A stretch of 32,711 nucleotides of DNA from an uncultured Dermabacteraceae bacterium (GTDB taxonomy: Bacteria > Actinomycetota > Actinomycetes > Actinomycetales > Dermabacteraceae), in assembly GCA_946223075.1 (NCBI GenBank), contig CAMILZ010000022.1, positions 1 through 32,711 on the forward strand, in the 5' to 3' direction. The translations under genes were made by a program, and so were the position numbers. Shown here piece after piece: positions 8,088 through 16,534 of the stretch; positions within the stretch are counted from its first letter, which is position 1, and each line of letters opens with the position of its first letter. The notes beneath the pieces are model-generated. The model was not told the origin of the DNA. It searched no databases and saw only the letters and a program-made list of their open reading frames with translations.

Positions 8088-9403
8088 CGTTCGGGATGTG
8101 GTTCCGTTGCGGCCGGGCGAGCGTCGGACTCGTCCCCGACCTCCGTGCCCGTGACCTTTCCAATCACCGTCATGAGGTGGTAGATCACGAGCGCCGCGAG
8201 CGTACCGAGCGCGATGCCGTTGAACGTGATGCCCGCGTCTGCCGGGCCGAGGGTCCACGTGACGTTCGCGATGCCCACGACGAGGGCGACGCCCGCGGTC
8301 ATCTGGTTGCGAGGCCGCGAGAAGTCCACCTTCGAATCAACCCACATGCGCACACCGACGATGCCGATGAGGCCGTAGAGCACGAACGTCACGCCACCGA
8401 GAACGCCCGGCGGGATCGAGAAGATCAGCTTGCCGATCTTGGGCGACATCGACAGGGCGATCGCGGCGATGCCCGCAACCCAATACGCGGCGGTCGAGTA
8501 CACGCGAGTCGCGCTCATGACCCCGATGTTCTCGCCGTACGTGGTCGTGGGCGAGCCGCCGAACGTCGCCGAGAGCGCGGTCGCGATGCCATCGGAAAAG
8601 AGGGTGCGGCCCACCATGTGTTCGAGGTTCTTCCCCGTCATCGCGCTGAGCGAGGTCACGTGCCCCACGTTTTCGGCGATGAGCACGAGGATCACGGGGA
8701 GGAACATCGGCAGAACCGAGAGGTCGAAGTGGGGGTGGTGGAATTCGGGAAGACCGATCCACGGCGCCTCGTGGAATGGCGTGAGATCAACTTCGCCTCG
8801 TGCAAGGGCGAAGAAGTAGCCCACGAGCACGCCGAGGAGAACCGAGATTCGCCCGAGGATGCCCTTGAAGAGCGCCGTGCTGAGAACGACCGCGAAGAGA
8901 GTCACGGTCGCGGTGAGCGCCGACTGCTGGAATTTTTCGTAGGCCGTGGGGGCAAGATTGAAGCCGATGAGTGCCACGATCGAGCCCATGACAACGGGCG
9001 GCATGAGCGCGGAGATCCATCGCGTCCCCGCGAACTGCACGATGACGCCCACGAGGGCGAGAGCGAGGCCGGTGAGGAGCACAGCGCCGAGCGCGGTGCT
9101 CATATCGTGCGCTTGGGTAGCCGCGACGATCGGCGCGATGAAGGCGAACGAACTGCCGAGGTAGCTCGGGACCTTATTGCCCGTGATCAGGAGGAAGAGG
9201 AGCGTGCCAAGGCCCGAGAAGAGGAGCGTCGTGGACGGCGGGAAGCCCGTGAGAAGCGGGACGAGGAAGGTTGCACCGAACATCGCGATGACGTGCTGTG
9301 CACCGATTCCAATGGTGACCGGCCATGCGAGCCGCTCGGAAGGAAGAACGACTTTACCTGGCTCAACGGTGAGCCCATTTCCATGAATTTTCCACAGTGG
9401 CAT
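8084..9403 (-). CDS. uraA: NCS2-family uracil / nucleobase permease
   Basis: A 439-residue inner-membrane carrier that takes up uracil (possibly xanthine) by proton symport. About 14 hydrophobic segments span the protein. Family landmarks include GIGAQHVIAMFGATFLVPLL at the N-terminus, GLGTLLFLL, and the SDGIATALSATFGGSPTTTY-region substrate site with TYGENIGVM close behind. The AENVGHV segment, with its conserved Glu, is that of the UraA type. The ATG has AAAGG five nt upstream. It lies 33 bp after the unknown membrane protein gene on the same strand and is coupled to the small SH3-like gene downstream. No pyrimidine genes are nearby. Confidence 0.9.
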   Translation of the reverse strand: MPLWKIHGNGLTVEPGKVVLPSERLAWPVTIGIGAQHVIAMFGATFLVPLLTGFPPSTTLLFSGLGTLLFLLITGNKVPSYLGSSFAFIAPIVAATQAHDMSTALGAVLLTGLALALVGVIVQFAGTRWISALMPPVVMGSIVALIGFNLAPTAYEKFQQSALTATVTLFAVVLSTALFKGILGRISVLLGVLVGYFFALARGEVDLTPFHEAPWIGLPEFHHPHFDLSVLPMFLPVILVLIAENVGHVTSLSAMTGKNLEHMVGRTLFSDGIATALSATFGGSPTTTYGENIGVMSATRVYSTAAYWVAGIAAIALSMSPKIGKLIFSIPPGVLGGVTFVLYGLIGIVGVRMWVDSKVDFSRPRNQMTAGVALVVGIANVTWTLGPADAGITFNGIALGTLAALVIYHLMTVIGKVTGTEVGDESDARPAATEPHPER

Positions 9404-9436
9404 GGCGGCCTTTCGTCGGGAGAGGGTTGGGTGGGG

Positions 9437-11182
9437 TTACGACTCCTTGGAGGGGTCGAGATCAGGGTCCGCGGGGGCGTTTTCCTCGGGTGCGAGGTCC
9501 GCGGGGAAGGCGTGGGTCCGACGCCGGGCTTCGGACACATCGGGAAGGAAAGCCGTCGCGCCGGCCACGCCGTTCATGCGGGCGCGGAACTCCGTGAAGG
9601 TGCGCTCAAGATCGGGGGCGCCGTATTCGTCGCGGACTGGCGCGGGGACTGTAATCATGAGTGCCGCGGCGATGCCTGCGATGAGGCCGAGACCGCCGTT
9701 CGTGAGGCCGGCGGCGGCGCCCGTGATGACCGAGAACACGATGACGCCCAGGAAGCCAAGGAGCGTGAGGACCACCCCCATCGACACGGCATTGCCGCGC
9801 GCCTTGACAGCATCCTTGCGCACGAGAGCCTTGCGGCCGAAGGAGGAGAGCAGCGCAAGAGCCGCAACGAGAACGAGCTGAATAATCACGAGACCCGCCC
9901 CGCCACGCGCGTCGTAACCGAGGAGCACCGCGACGAAGTAGACCGCCACGGCAGCGAAGGCCACGATGTGCATCGTGCGGGAAAACTCGAACGTGCGCGC
10001 CGCATACATGAGCCAATCCACGCGCTTGAAGTTGAGCGTGCTCGAGCGCACGTAGGGGCGCGAGAGGAGAAGCCCAAACGCCGCAAAAGCGAAGGGAAGC
10101 CACACGTAGGACGTTGAGAAACTTCCCGGCGCGGCAAACTCGAGACGCAGGGAGTTATCGGCAGCCGCGCCCACGACCATTGCCGCTGCCGCGCCCACGA
10201 GGAATACGTAATGCGAGGGGCGCTCGTTGAGTTTCGGGTTTGCGATGAAAAGGCCCAGCGCGAGGGAGCCGAGCGCATACGACAGGGTCACAAGCGCGAA
10301 CGCCGGGTCACCGCTGATCGCCTTGCCCACCATCATGACGAGCGAGAGCGCGAAACTTGCGAGGAGCAGCACTCGCATCACAAGAATCCAACGCCCCGCA
10401 CGCGCTTGCGCCGCGGCATCGGGAACGTACCCCTCGAACCCGCGGCGCTCGGAGCCCATCACGGCGCCTAAGAGAAGCAGCGCGACCGAGACACCAACAC
10501 CCACGCGCGGGCCGTTCGGGAGCGGAGTGAGGAGATCGGGGATCGACGCCACGAGGTCGTAGCCGAGCGCACCAAAGGCCGCCGCAAACGCGGGCAGCAT
10601 GCCAATCCGACGAACGATTCCGAGGTGGGCGAACTGCTCGGGCTTCTTGGGTTTCGCATCCTTCATGTAGGCGGGAACCCACCGCAAGAGATAGACGGCG
10701 AGGATCGTCGCAATGCCGATTCCCGCCGCGACACCAGGAATCCACGCCGGAAGCGCGTCAGGGGCGTGCGTGTAGGTCGTCGTGAAACTCGAGCCAAAGG
10801 CGAGCACAACGATGATGTCGCGAAGCGCATCCCAGCCGCTCAAATCGCTGAACTGCGGAGGAAGATGCACGGCGCGCTCTCGCGGCGCCGTCGCGGGCGT
10901 GGCGCCCGAACGCGCATAGTCGTTCGCTTCGGGTGCGGGAGATGCCGCGATCTCGGCGGTCTCGGTAGCCGGCTCTCGCGGAGCGAGCCCCGGAGCGAAA
11001 TAGTTCTCGGCCTCACCCTCGAGGTTCGCGCGCTGCATTCTGAGGCGCGCGAAATCGTCGCTATCGGGAAGTTTTTCCGTGGGAAGAGTGCCCGGTTCGG
11101 GAACAAAGATCCAGTCCTCGGCGGGATCGGCTCCCGCCTGGACGCGATCGTCACGGTTCTCCGGTACCTGATCCTTCGCCAT
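9437..11182 (-). CDS. multi-spanning membrane protein of unknown function
   Basis: A 581-residue protein that I do not recognise. The first 130 residues are hydrophilic and acidic, with an Ala/Pro-rich linker (EIAASPAPEANDYARSG). About 12-14 membrane segments follow from near residue 135 to 530. A charged cytosolic tail of about 50 residues ends in DPDLDPSKES. The start ATG has GAGGGAG four nt upstream, which is why it is preferred over a start 22 codons earlier. Several two-segment units such as GVSVALLLLGAVMG and GSLALGLFIANPKLNE look like repeated hairpins. It may form a transcription unit with uraA, whose start is 33 bp downstream. Confidence 0.7.
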   Translation of the reverse strand: MAKDQVPENRDDRVQAGADPAEDWIFVPEPGTLPTEKLPDSDDFARLRMQRANLEGEAENYFAPGLAPREPATETAEIAASPAPEANDYARSGATPATAPRERAVHLPPQFSDLSGWDALRDIIVVLAFGSSFTTTYTHAPDALPAWIPGVAAGIGIATILAVYLLRWVPAYMKDAKPKKPEQFAHLGIVRRIGMLPAFAAAFGALGYDLVASIPDLLTPLPNGPRVGVGVSVALLLLGAVMGSERRGFEGYVPDAAAQARAGRWILVMRVLLLASFALSLVMMVGKAISGDPAFALVTLSYALGSLALGLFIANPKLNERPSHYVFLVGAAAAMVVGAAADNSLRLEFAAPGSFSTSYVWLPFAFAAFGLLLSRPYVRSSTLNFKRVDWLMYAARTFEFSRTMHIVAFAAVAVYFVAVLLGYDARGGAGLVIIQLVLVAALALLSSFGRKALVRKDAVKARGNAVSMGVVLTLLGFLGVIVFSVITGAAAGLTNGGLGLIAGIAAALMITVPAPVRDEYGAPDLERTFTEFRARMNGVAGATAFLPDVSEARRRTHAFPADLAPEENAPADPDLDPSKES

Positions 11183-11269
11183 GGGCTCCCTCGTTAGTGT
11201 CGCGCGGCACGCCGATGCGGGGAAGAGCCTCAGTGGCAGGCATGGCACGCACGCGCGCGTATCGCGAAC

Positions 11270-11275
11270 ATTGTA
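11270..11275 (-). promoter_or_regulatory. candidate -10 for the membrane protein-uraA unit
   Basis: On the minus strand there is a consensus-like TACAAT about 88 bp before the ATG. It lies in the 157-bp gap after the flavin reductase gene. No convincing -35 is visible. Confidence 0.4.
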
Positions 11276-11339
11276 GAGGCGAGAGAGCCGATCGGCGGCT
11301 CCGTTTCACCGCGCGTGTCGCGAATCTCCTCGACGCGAG

Positions 11340-11813
11340 TTAAAGGCCCGAATATCGTTTCGAGAATCGCACGAGTGGCGAGCGTGCCGGTCCCTGGCGC
11401 GCCTCGCGCACACGGCATACGACAAGAGTGTGCGTCGCGGCCTCGTACGCAGCCTCGGCTTCGAGGCTGAAACTCGCAAGCGCACCATCAATATGGGCAT
11501 TACCCTCCGCGTCGCGCGTGTGGGGGACCCCTTCGAGCATCCCCTGAAGCGGAAGGCCCGGCTCGCCGAAGCGCTCCGCGAGCCCCTGCTGCTCGGCACC
11601 GAGCACGCTCAACGCGCACGTGCCCGACTCCTCGAGTGCCTCCGCGACACGCGAAAGAGAATAGAGGCTGAGCACCATCGTGGGCGGGTCGTAGGACACG
11701 TCCAGGAACGAATCGATCGGCGTCACGAGATCCCAGCGCCCCGCGCGCACGCTCACGAGTGCAATCGCCGAAGCGATGTCCTCGCTCAAACGGCGATACA
11801 GCTCAACGTCCAC
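11340..11813 (-). CDS. flavin reductase-like (FMN-binding split barrel) protein
   Basis: A 157-residue protein of the flavin-reductase-like family, which binds FMN and reduces it with NAD(P)H, often for a partner monooxygenase. Family features include ALVSVRAGRWDLVTPIDSF, then DPPTMVLSLYSLSRVAEAL with the FMN-phosphate region, then CALSVLGAEQQGLAERFG, and a terminal RFSKRYSGL that closes the barrel. In the family an S-F-x-S motif often follows the T; here it reads DSFLDVSYDPP. Translation starts at GTG with AAGGAG five nt upstream. No monooxygenase gene is adjacent, so the electron acceptor is unknown. Confidence 0.8.
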   Translation of the reverse strand: MDVELYRRLSEDIASAIALVSVRAGRWDLVTPIDSFLDVSYDPPTMVLSLYSLSRVAEALEESGTCALSVLGAEQQGLAERFGEPGLPLQGMLEGVPHTRDAEGNAHIDGALASFSLEAEAAYEAATHTLVVCRVREARQGPARSPLVRFSKRYSGL

Positions 11814-11975
11814 AGCTGCTCCTTAAAAACCTCAGTCGCGATTTGGGCGGGGCAAGCGTCGGAACCCGGACCCTACGTGCGAGCGTAACGGTAAGGCGCG
11901 CTCCGCACCCCTTCGCGTAGGCCACGCGCCTCACACACCACACTCCCACGCGCGCAAAACGCCGCGCTCGCCCAT

Positions 11976-11981
11976 TACCCT
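11976..11981 (+). promoter_or_regulatory. leaderless-type -10 element of the solute-binding protein gene
   Basis: TACCCT is followed by 7 nt and then ATG at 11989. This favours that ATG over the in-frame GTG at 11983. Confidence 0.55.
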
Positions 11982-11988
11982 GGTGGGC

Positions 11989-13644
11989 ATGACCGGACCC
12001 GCACGCACTCCCAGTCGGCGCACCTTCCTCACGGCGGGCGCGTCCCTCGGCGCCCTTGCCCTCGCGACCACCGCCGCGGGCTGCCAAAGCTCACCGAACC
12101 CAGGCGACCCCGACTACCCCTCGATCGCCGAACAGTTCAACCTAGCCGTACCCAAAGGGCACCTCGATGTCACAATCGGAACCCCGCTCGGGAGCGACGG
12201 CCTTAGCCCGTTCACGACCCGCTCGCTTCAGAACACCGCCGCCCTCTGGCACGTGTACGAGGGCCTCTCGATCATGGACCCCACACGCGGGAGGACCGAA
12301 CCGGGACTCTCGCAAAACCTCTTCGACCCCGCCCAGGTCACCTTTGACGTTTTCCTTCGCGACGGCGCGATCTTCCACGACGGCACCCCCGTCACCCCCG
12401 CCGATGTTGCCTACTCCTTCGAAGTCGCCCTCGACGAGAACAACCACTACCCCCACCGCGAGCTTCTCGACTTCTTCGACCGCGCCACCCCCATCGCCGA
12501 CAACGTCGTGCAGCTCCGACTCAACTACCCCACGCCCGAACTTAATGAGCGCCTCTCCCTCGTGAAAATCATCCCCGAGGGAACCGACCCGGCCACGCTT
12601 CTCGAGAAACCCAACGGCACGGGCCCGTGGAAGATCACGGAGCACGACGTCGAAGCCGGGACCATCACCTTCGAAGCTTTCGACCAGTACTCCGGCGTGT
12701 GCCCCGCGCTCTACGAAACCATGACCTGGCACGTCGAACGCGACGAATCCGCAATCACCAAAGCTCTCACGGACGGCAGCACGCACGTGGCCCTCCCCGT
12801 TCCCGCAAAGAAATACCGCGAGCTCGAGAAAAACCCCCAGACCAAGAACGGCACGCTCCACCTCGCCGCCCAGAAGGGCAAAGCCAGCATCTACGCAATG
12901 TTTAACCACGCCGAGGGACACCCCTTTGCCGCGATCGAGGCGCGACGCGGCTTCATGAAGGCCTTCGACAACAAAGAATGCGCAAAGCAGGTTTTCGCCG
13001 GCCACGCCGACCCCGTCAAGAGCCCCGTCTACCCCGGCACACCCGCCTTTAAATCCGCCTCGAGCGTGTACACGCACGCGCCCAAGGAGGCGCGCGAACT
13101 CTTGAGTCGCGCAGAAGTCGGCAAGGTTCGCCTGCTCGCAAGCAACGAGATCTGGACTCAGGGACTCGCCGAATCCCTCAAGGACGACCTCGTCGCACTC
13201 GGGCTCGAGCCCGAGCTCGAGGTCCTTCCCTGGTGGGATGTCGTGACGCGCATGGAGGAAGATTCCGACGGCTGGGACGCCGCCCTCGTGTTCCTCGACC
13301 CCGCATTTGTCGGCTTCGATCCCGACACACTCCTGCGCTCCCTCTACGCCTCGTCCTTCTGGGTCGAATCCCGCCTGCGCCTCGGCGAAAGCGAACTCGT
13401 CGCGGAGATTCGCGACGTGCTCGACCGCAGCACGCGATCAGAATTTGTTGGCAACGAACTTCAGCGCGCCTTGGAAAAGCTCATGAACCACATCTCCACG
13501 GAGATCCCCATGTACCCGCTCGTGTGGATGCACACGCTCAGCGCGATCAACACCTCCAAGGTCGCCGACCTCTCCGATACCCACGCCCTGGGTTTCGTCG
13601 CCTCGACGGCAACGCCGCCCGAGGAGATGGGGAAGAAGCGTTAG
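11989..13644 (+). CDS. Tat-exported solute-binding lipoprotein of the family 5 (peptide/nickel) type
   Basis: A 551-residue extracytoplasmic substrate-binding protein. The N-terminus SRRTFLTAGASLGALALA is a twin-arginine signal, followed by a lipobox TAAGC whose Cys would be lipidated. Mature family-5 features include LSPFTTRSLQNTAALWHVYE, then RDGAIFHDGTPVTPADVAYS, the segment that identifies SBP_bac_5. It ends in a region with HISTEIPMYPLVWMH. In the family it delivers peptides, nickel chelates or similar ligands to an ABC permease. No permease or ATPase gene is in the window, so it is an orphan here. It is flanked by flavin reductase (divergent) and argS. Confidence 0.9.
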   Translation: MTGPARTPSRRTFLTAGASLGALALATTAAGCQSSPNPGDPDYPSIAEQFNLAVPKGHLDVTIGTPLGSDGLSPFTTRSLQNTAALWHVYEGLSIMDPTRGRTEPGLSQNLFDPAQVTFDVFLRDGAIFHDGTPVTPADVAYSFEVALDENNHYPHRELLDFFDRATPIADNVVQLRLNYPTPELNERLSLVKIIPEGTDPATLLEKPNGTGPWKITEHDVEAGTITFEAFDQYSGVCPALYETMTWHVERDESAITKALTDGSTHVALPVPAKKYRELEKNPQTKNGTLHLAAQKGKASIYAMFNHAEGHPFAAIEARRGFMKAFDNKECAKQVFAGHADPVKSPVYPGTPAFKSASSVYTHAPKEARELLSRAEVGKVRLLASNEIWTQGLAESLKDDLVALGLEPELEVLPWWDVVTRMEEDSDGWDAALVFLDPAFVGFDPDTLLRSLYASSFWVESRLRLGESELVAEIRDVLDRSTRSEFVGNELQRALEKLMNHISTEIPMYPLVWMHTLSAINTSKVADLSDTHALGFVASTATPPEEMGKKR

Positions 13645-13749
13645 TTCGCGGCAACCGTCGGCCCCTCCCGAGAGCCCACGCGCCACCGGCGTGACGAAAC
13701 CGTCCCTCCCAAGACCCCTTCCGGCATGACCGGGCACCGCATGACACCG

Positions 13750-13755
13750 TAGGCT
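13750..13755 (+). promoter_or_regulatory. leaderless-type -10 element of argS
   Basis: TAGGCT is followed by 6 nt and the argS ATG, with no Shine-Dalgarno sequence. It is the same hexamer as at serS and at the aldo/keto reductase gene. Confidence 0.65.
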
Positions 13756-13761
13756 TGTGTT

Positions 13762-15519
13762 ATGACTGCACCGGAACTTGCCCTCACGACCCGCTTCCAG
13801 GATGCCTTCGCCGAGGCTTTCGGCGAGGAGTACCGCAACGCCGACCCGATCATTCGGCCGGGGAAGTTCTCGGACTTCCAGTGCAACGCGGCGATGGGCC
13901 TTGCGAAGAAGCTCGGCGCGAAGCCGCGCGACCTCGCCCAGCAAATCCTCGACAAGGTGCAGCTTGAGGACATCGCCGAGACGCCCGAGATCGCGGGCCC
14001 CGGCTTCCTCAACATCACGCTCAAGACCGAGTGGGTCGCCTCCCAGGCCACTGACCTGCACGGCGATGACCGCCTCGGTGTGGAGAGCCCCGAGAAGCCC
14101 GAGACGATCGTCATCGATTACTCGGCGCCGAACGTTGCGAAGGAAATGCACGTGGGGCACCTCCGCACGACCGTCGTGGGCGATGCGCTCGCGCGCGTGC
14201 TCGAGTTCGAGGGCCACAAGGTTGTGCGCCAGAACCACATCGGCGACTGGGGCACGCCCTTCGGCATGCTCATCGAGCACCTCCTCGAGGTAGGCGAGGA
14301 TTCGGAAGAGGCGAAGCTTCTCGAGACCGATCCGAACGCGTTCTACCAGGCGGCGCGCGCGAAATTCGATGCGGATACGGCGCAGACCGATTTCGCGAAG
14401 CGCGCCCGTGCGCGCGTCGCGACGCTGCAGTCGGGCGATGAGGCGACGCTTGCGATGTGGACGAAGCTCGTGGGCCTCTCGAAGCAGTACTTCCACCGCA
14501 TCTACGACATGCTCGACGTGACCCTCACCGATGAGGATCTCGCGGGCGAGTCGACCTATAACGACGCGCTCGCGGGCGTGTGCGACGACCTCGAAATGGC
14601 AGGAATCGCGCGCGTTTCCGATGGCGCGCTGTGCGTGTTCCCGGCTGGGTTCACGGGCCGCGACGATCAGCCCCTTCCGCTCATTATCCGTAAGTCCGAC
14701 GGTGGCTACGGTTACGCGACGACCGATTTTGCGGCCATTCGCCGTCGCGTGAACGACCTTGGCGCCGATCGCATCGCCTATGTCGTGGGCTCCTCGCAGG
14801 AGCTTCACTTCCAGATGGTGTTCACGACGGCGCGCGAGGCCGGCTGGCTTCCCGAGAGCGTTGATGCGGAGCACGTGAAGATCGGTTCCGTTCTCGGCGA
14901 GGACGGCAAGATTCTGCGCACCCGCTCTGGCTCGTCGCTGCGCCTCATGGCGCTTCTCGAGGAGGGCGTTGTGAAGGCCCGCTCCGTGATCGACGAGCTG
15001 CGCCCCGATCTTCCCGAGGACGAGCGCGCGACCATCGCCCGCCAGATCGGCATTGGCAGCATCAAGTACGCGGATCTCTCCACCGCGCACGATTCGGATT
15101 ACGTGTTCGATCTCGACCGCATGCTCGCGCTTCAGGGCAACACGGCGCCGTACCTCCAGTACGCGGTCGCGCGTATCCGTTCGATTCAGCGCAAGGCCGC
15201 AGAGAAGGGCATTGCCGCGGAGCAGGTCGCGGCGGCAGCGCCGCGCGTCGTGGACGATCCGGAGCGCGCGCTCGCGCTTCAGCTTCTCCAGTTCGCTCCC
15301 ACGGTTGCCGAAGTGGGATCGCAGTACGTTCCGCACAAGCTCGCGGCATACCTGTTCGACCTCGCGCAAGCGTTCATGGGCTTCTACGAGAAGTCCCCGA
15401 TCCTCAAAGACGCGAGCGAGGATGTGCGCCTTGGCCGCCTCGCCCTCGCGAAGCTCACGGAACGCACGCTTGTGGCCGGCCTCGATCTGCTCGGCGTGCA
15501 GGCTCCCGCGCAGATGTGA
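13762..15519 (+). CDS. argS: arginyl-tRNA synthetase
   Basis: A 585-residue class I synthetase that charges tRNA-Arg. The additive N-terminal domain covers about residues 1-100 (DPIIRPGKFSDFQCNAA). The signature SAPNVAKEMHVGHLRTT at 121-137 holds the HIGH-type HVGH at 130-133. The KMSKS position is the divergent GEDGKILRTRSGSS, as is normal for ArgRS. The DALR anticodon-binding domain closes the protein, ending LDLLGVQAPAQM like other family members. The length is standard. It is transcribed alone, apparently from a leaderless promoter, and converges with the next gene with 27 bp between the stops. Confidence 0.97.
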   Translation: MTAPELALTTRFQDAFAEAFGEEYRNADPIIRPGKFSDFQCNAAMGLAKKLGAKPRDLAQQILDKVQLEDIAETPEIAGPGFLNITLKTEWVASQATDLHGDDRLGVESPEKPETIVIDYSAPNVAKEMHVGHLRTTVVGDALARVLEFEGHKVVRQNHIGDWGTPFGMLIEHLLEVGEDSEEAKLLETDPNAFYQAARAKFDADTAQTDFAKRARARVATLQSGDEATLAMWTKLVGLSKQYFHRIYDMLDVTLTDEDLAGESTYNDALAGVCDDLEMAGIARVSDGALCVFPAGFTGRDDQPLPLIIRKSDGGYGYATTDFAAIRRRVNDLGADRIAYVVGSSQELHFQMVFTTAREAGWLPESVDAEHVKIGSVLGEDGKILRTRSGSSLRLMALLEEGVVKARSVIDELRPDLPEDERATIARQIGIGSIKYADLSTAHDSDYVFDLDRMLALQGNTAPYLQYAVARIRSIQRKAAEKGIAAEQVAAAAPRVVDDPERALALQLLQFAPTVAEVGSQYVPHKLAAYLFDLAQAFMGFYEKSPILKDASEDVRLGRLALAKLTERTLVAGLDLLGVQAPAQM

Positions 15520-15546
15520 GTCGGCGCGGCCCGCGCGGCCGCGGCG

Positions 15547-16461
15547 TTATTTCCCGAGGGTCTTCTCGAGGAACGCCTTTTGTTCCTCGAGAAGGCGGGC
15601 CATGTCGTCGCCGCGGCGGAGCCTCGGAGTGACGCTGATTTTCCCGGGGATCTCGCGGTAGGTGAGGTCGATTCCCTCGCGGTCGAACTGGTGCGTGACG
15701 ATCCGCGAATCGGTGAGGAACAGGTCCTTCGTGCCAACGCTCAGGTGCACGGGCGGCAGGCCCTTGAGGTCGCCGTTGAGCGGCGAAAGCGCGGGGTCGT
15801 CGAGCGGAGTGCGGCCCGCGTATTTCTTCGCGGCGAGCTGCATGATGCGGCGCTCGTGCACGGGGTCGTGCTGGTTCGTTTCGCTCAACTCGAGATTGGT
15901 GAACTCGAGGTCGAGGAGGGGGTTCATGAGTACAATTCCCGCCGGTTTCGCTTCGACGTTCGCGAGCCCACCGTCGTGCTTTGAATTCGCGAGGGCGGCA
16001 AGCGAAAGCGCGAGCCCCGCGCCGCTTTGGTGACCCGCAATCGTCCATGAGCCTTCCGAGATGAGGCCCTGTTCGGAAAGTCCCTTGATGACTTCGTAGG
16101 TGTCCTCGAGCGCGGTGGGGTGCATGTAGTCGGGGCCGTAGCGGTAGTCGATGAGCAGCCCGGCGCATTCGCGGGCGTCAACCTGCCGGCTGAGCCATTC
16201 CCAATCGCCCACGAACGGGCCCGACATGTAGCTTCCGCCGTGGAGATACACGACAATGCCGCGATCGGCCTTGTGCTTGTCGAGCCACACGGTGCGCGTG
16301 CGGTTGAGGAACTCGACGTCGATCGCGTGGCGTTTTTGCACGGAGGCCGGCGGCTTCGCAATCCGCACCTTGCCGAATCCAATCTCGTACACGAAGTTGG
16401 GCAGCGGTGTGCGCGTGAGAGTGCGCCCGGCGATGGCGGCATAGTGCTTGATGCGACCCAT
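15547..16461 (-). CDS. alpha/beta-hydrolase-fold protein lacking a normal catalytic triad
   Basis: A 304-residue protein of the hormone-sensitive-lipase-like group. The oxyanion loop HGGSYMSG starts at His74 and the strand before the acid residue is VHLSVGTKDLFL with Asp246. The nucleophile elbow reads AGHQSGAG (142-149), putting Gln145 where the family has Ser in GxSxG. The usual PGxxHxxP His segment reads PGKISVTP, with Ser276 in place of His. It is therefore probably not an esterase, though Ser146 cannot be ruled out. The start was chosen for AGGAGGG eight nt upstream; a longer in-frame start lacks this. It is divergent from the nucleosidase gene. Confidence 0.8.
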   Translation of the reverse strand: MGRIKHYAAIAGRTLTRTPLPNFVYEIGFGKVRIAKPPASVQKRHAIDVEFLNRTRTVWLDKHKADRGIVVYLHGGSYMSGPFVGDWEWLSRQVDARECAGLLIDYRYGPDYMHPTALEDTYEVIKGLSEQGLISEGSWTIAGHQSGAGLALSLAALANSKHDGGLANVEAKPAGIVLMNPLLDLEFTNLELSETNQHDPVHERRIMQLAAKKYAGRTPLDDPALSPLNGDLKGLPPVHLSVGTKDLFLTDSRIVTHQFDREGIDLTYREIPGKISVTPRLRRGDDMARLLEEQKAFLEKTLGK

Positions 16462-16522
16462 GGTGGGATCCCTCCTGGCTCGGTTCGCGAAACGCCTTAA
16501 GGCTAGTGGGCTGACCTTACGA

Positions 16523-16528
16523 GATACT
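16523..16528 (+). promoter_or_regulatory. possible leaderless-type -10 of the nucleosidase gene
   Basis: GATACT is followed by 6 nt and the ATG. It differs at the first position from the TANNNT pattern seen elsewhere, so it is weaker evidence. Confidence 0.4.
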
Positions 16529-16534
16529 GGCCTC

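Noticed and set aside
8096..10117. A 673-codon open frame on the plus strand across the permease and membrane protein genes
   Set aside because: It is antisense to two clear membrane-protein genes. Its translation is rich in Arg, Glu and His without any domain, as expected for the complement of GC-rich coding DNA.
13438..15369. A 643-codon open frame antisense to argS and the solute-binding protein gene
   Set aside because: The translation is Arg/Leu/Ala-rich and low in complexity, while the opposite strand carries complete family motifs.
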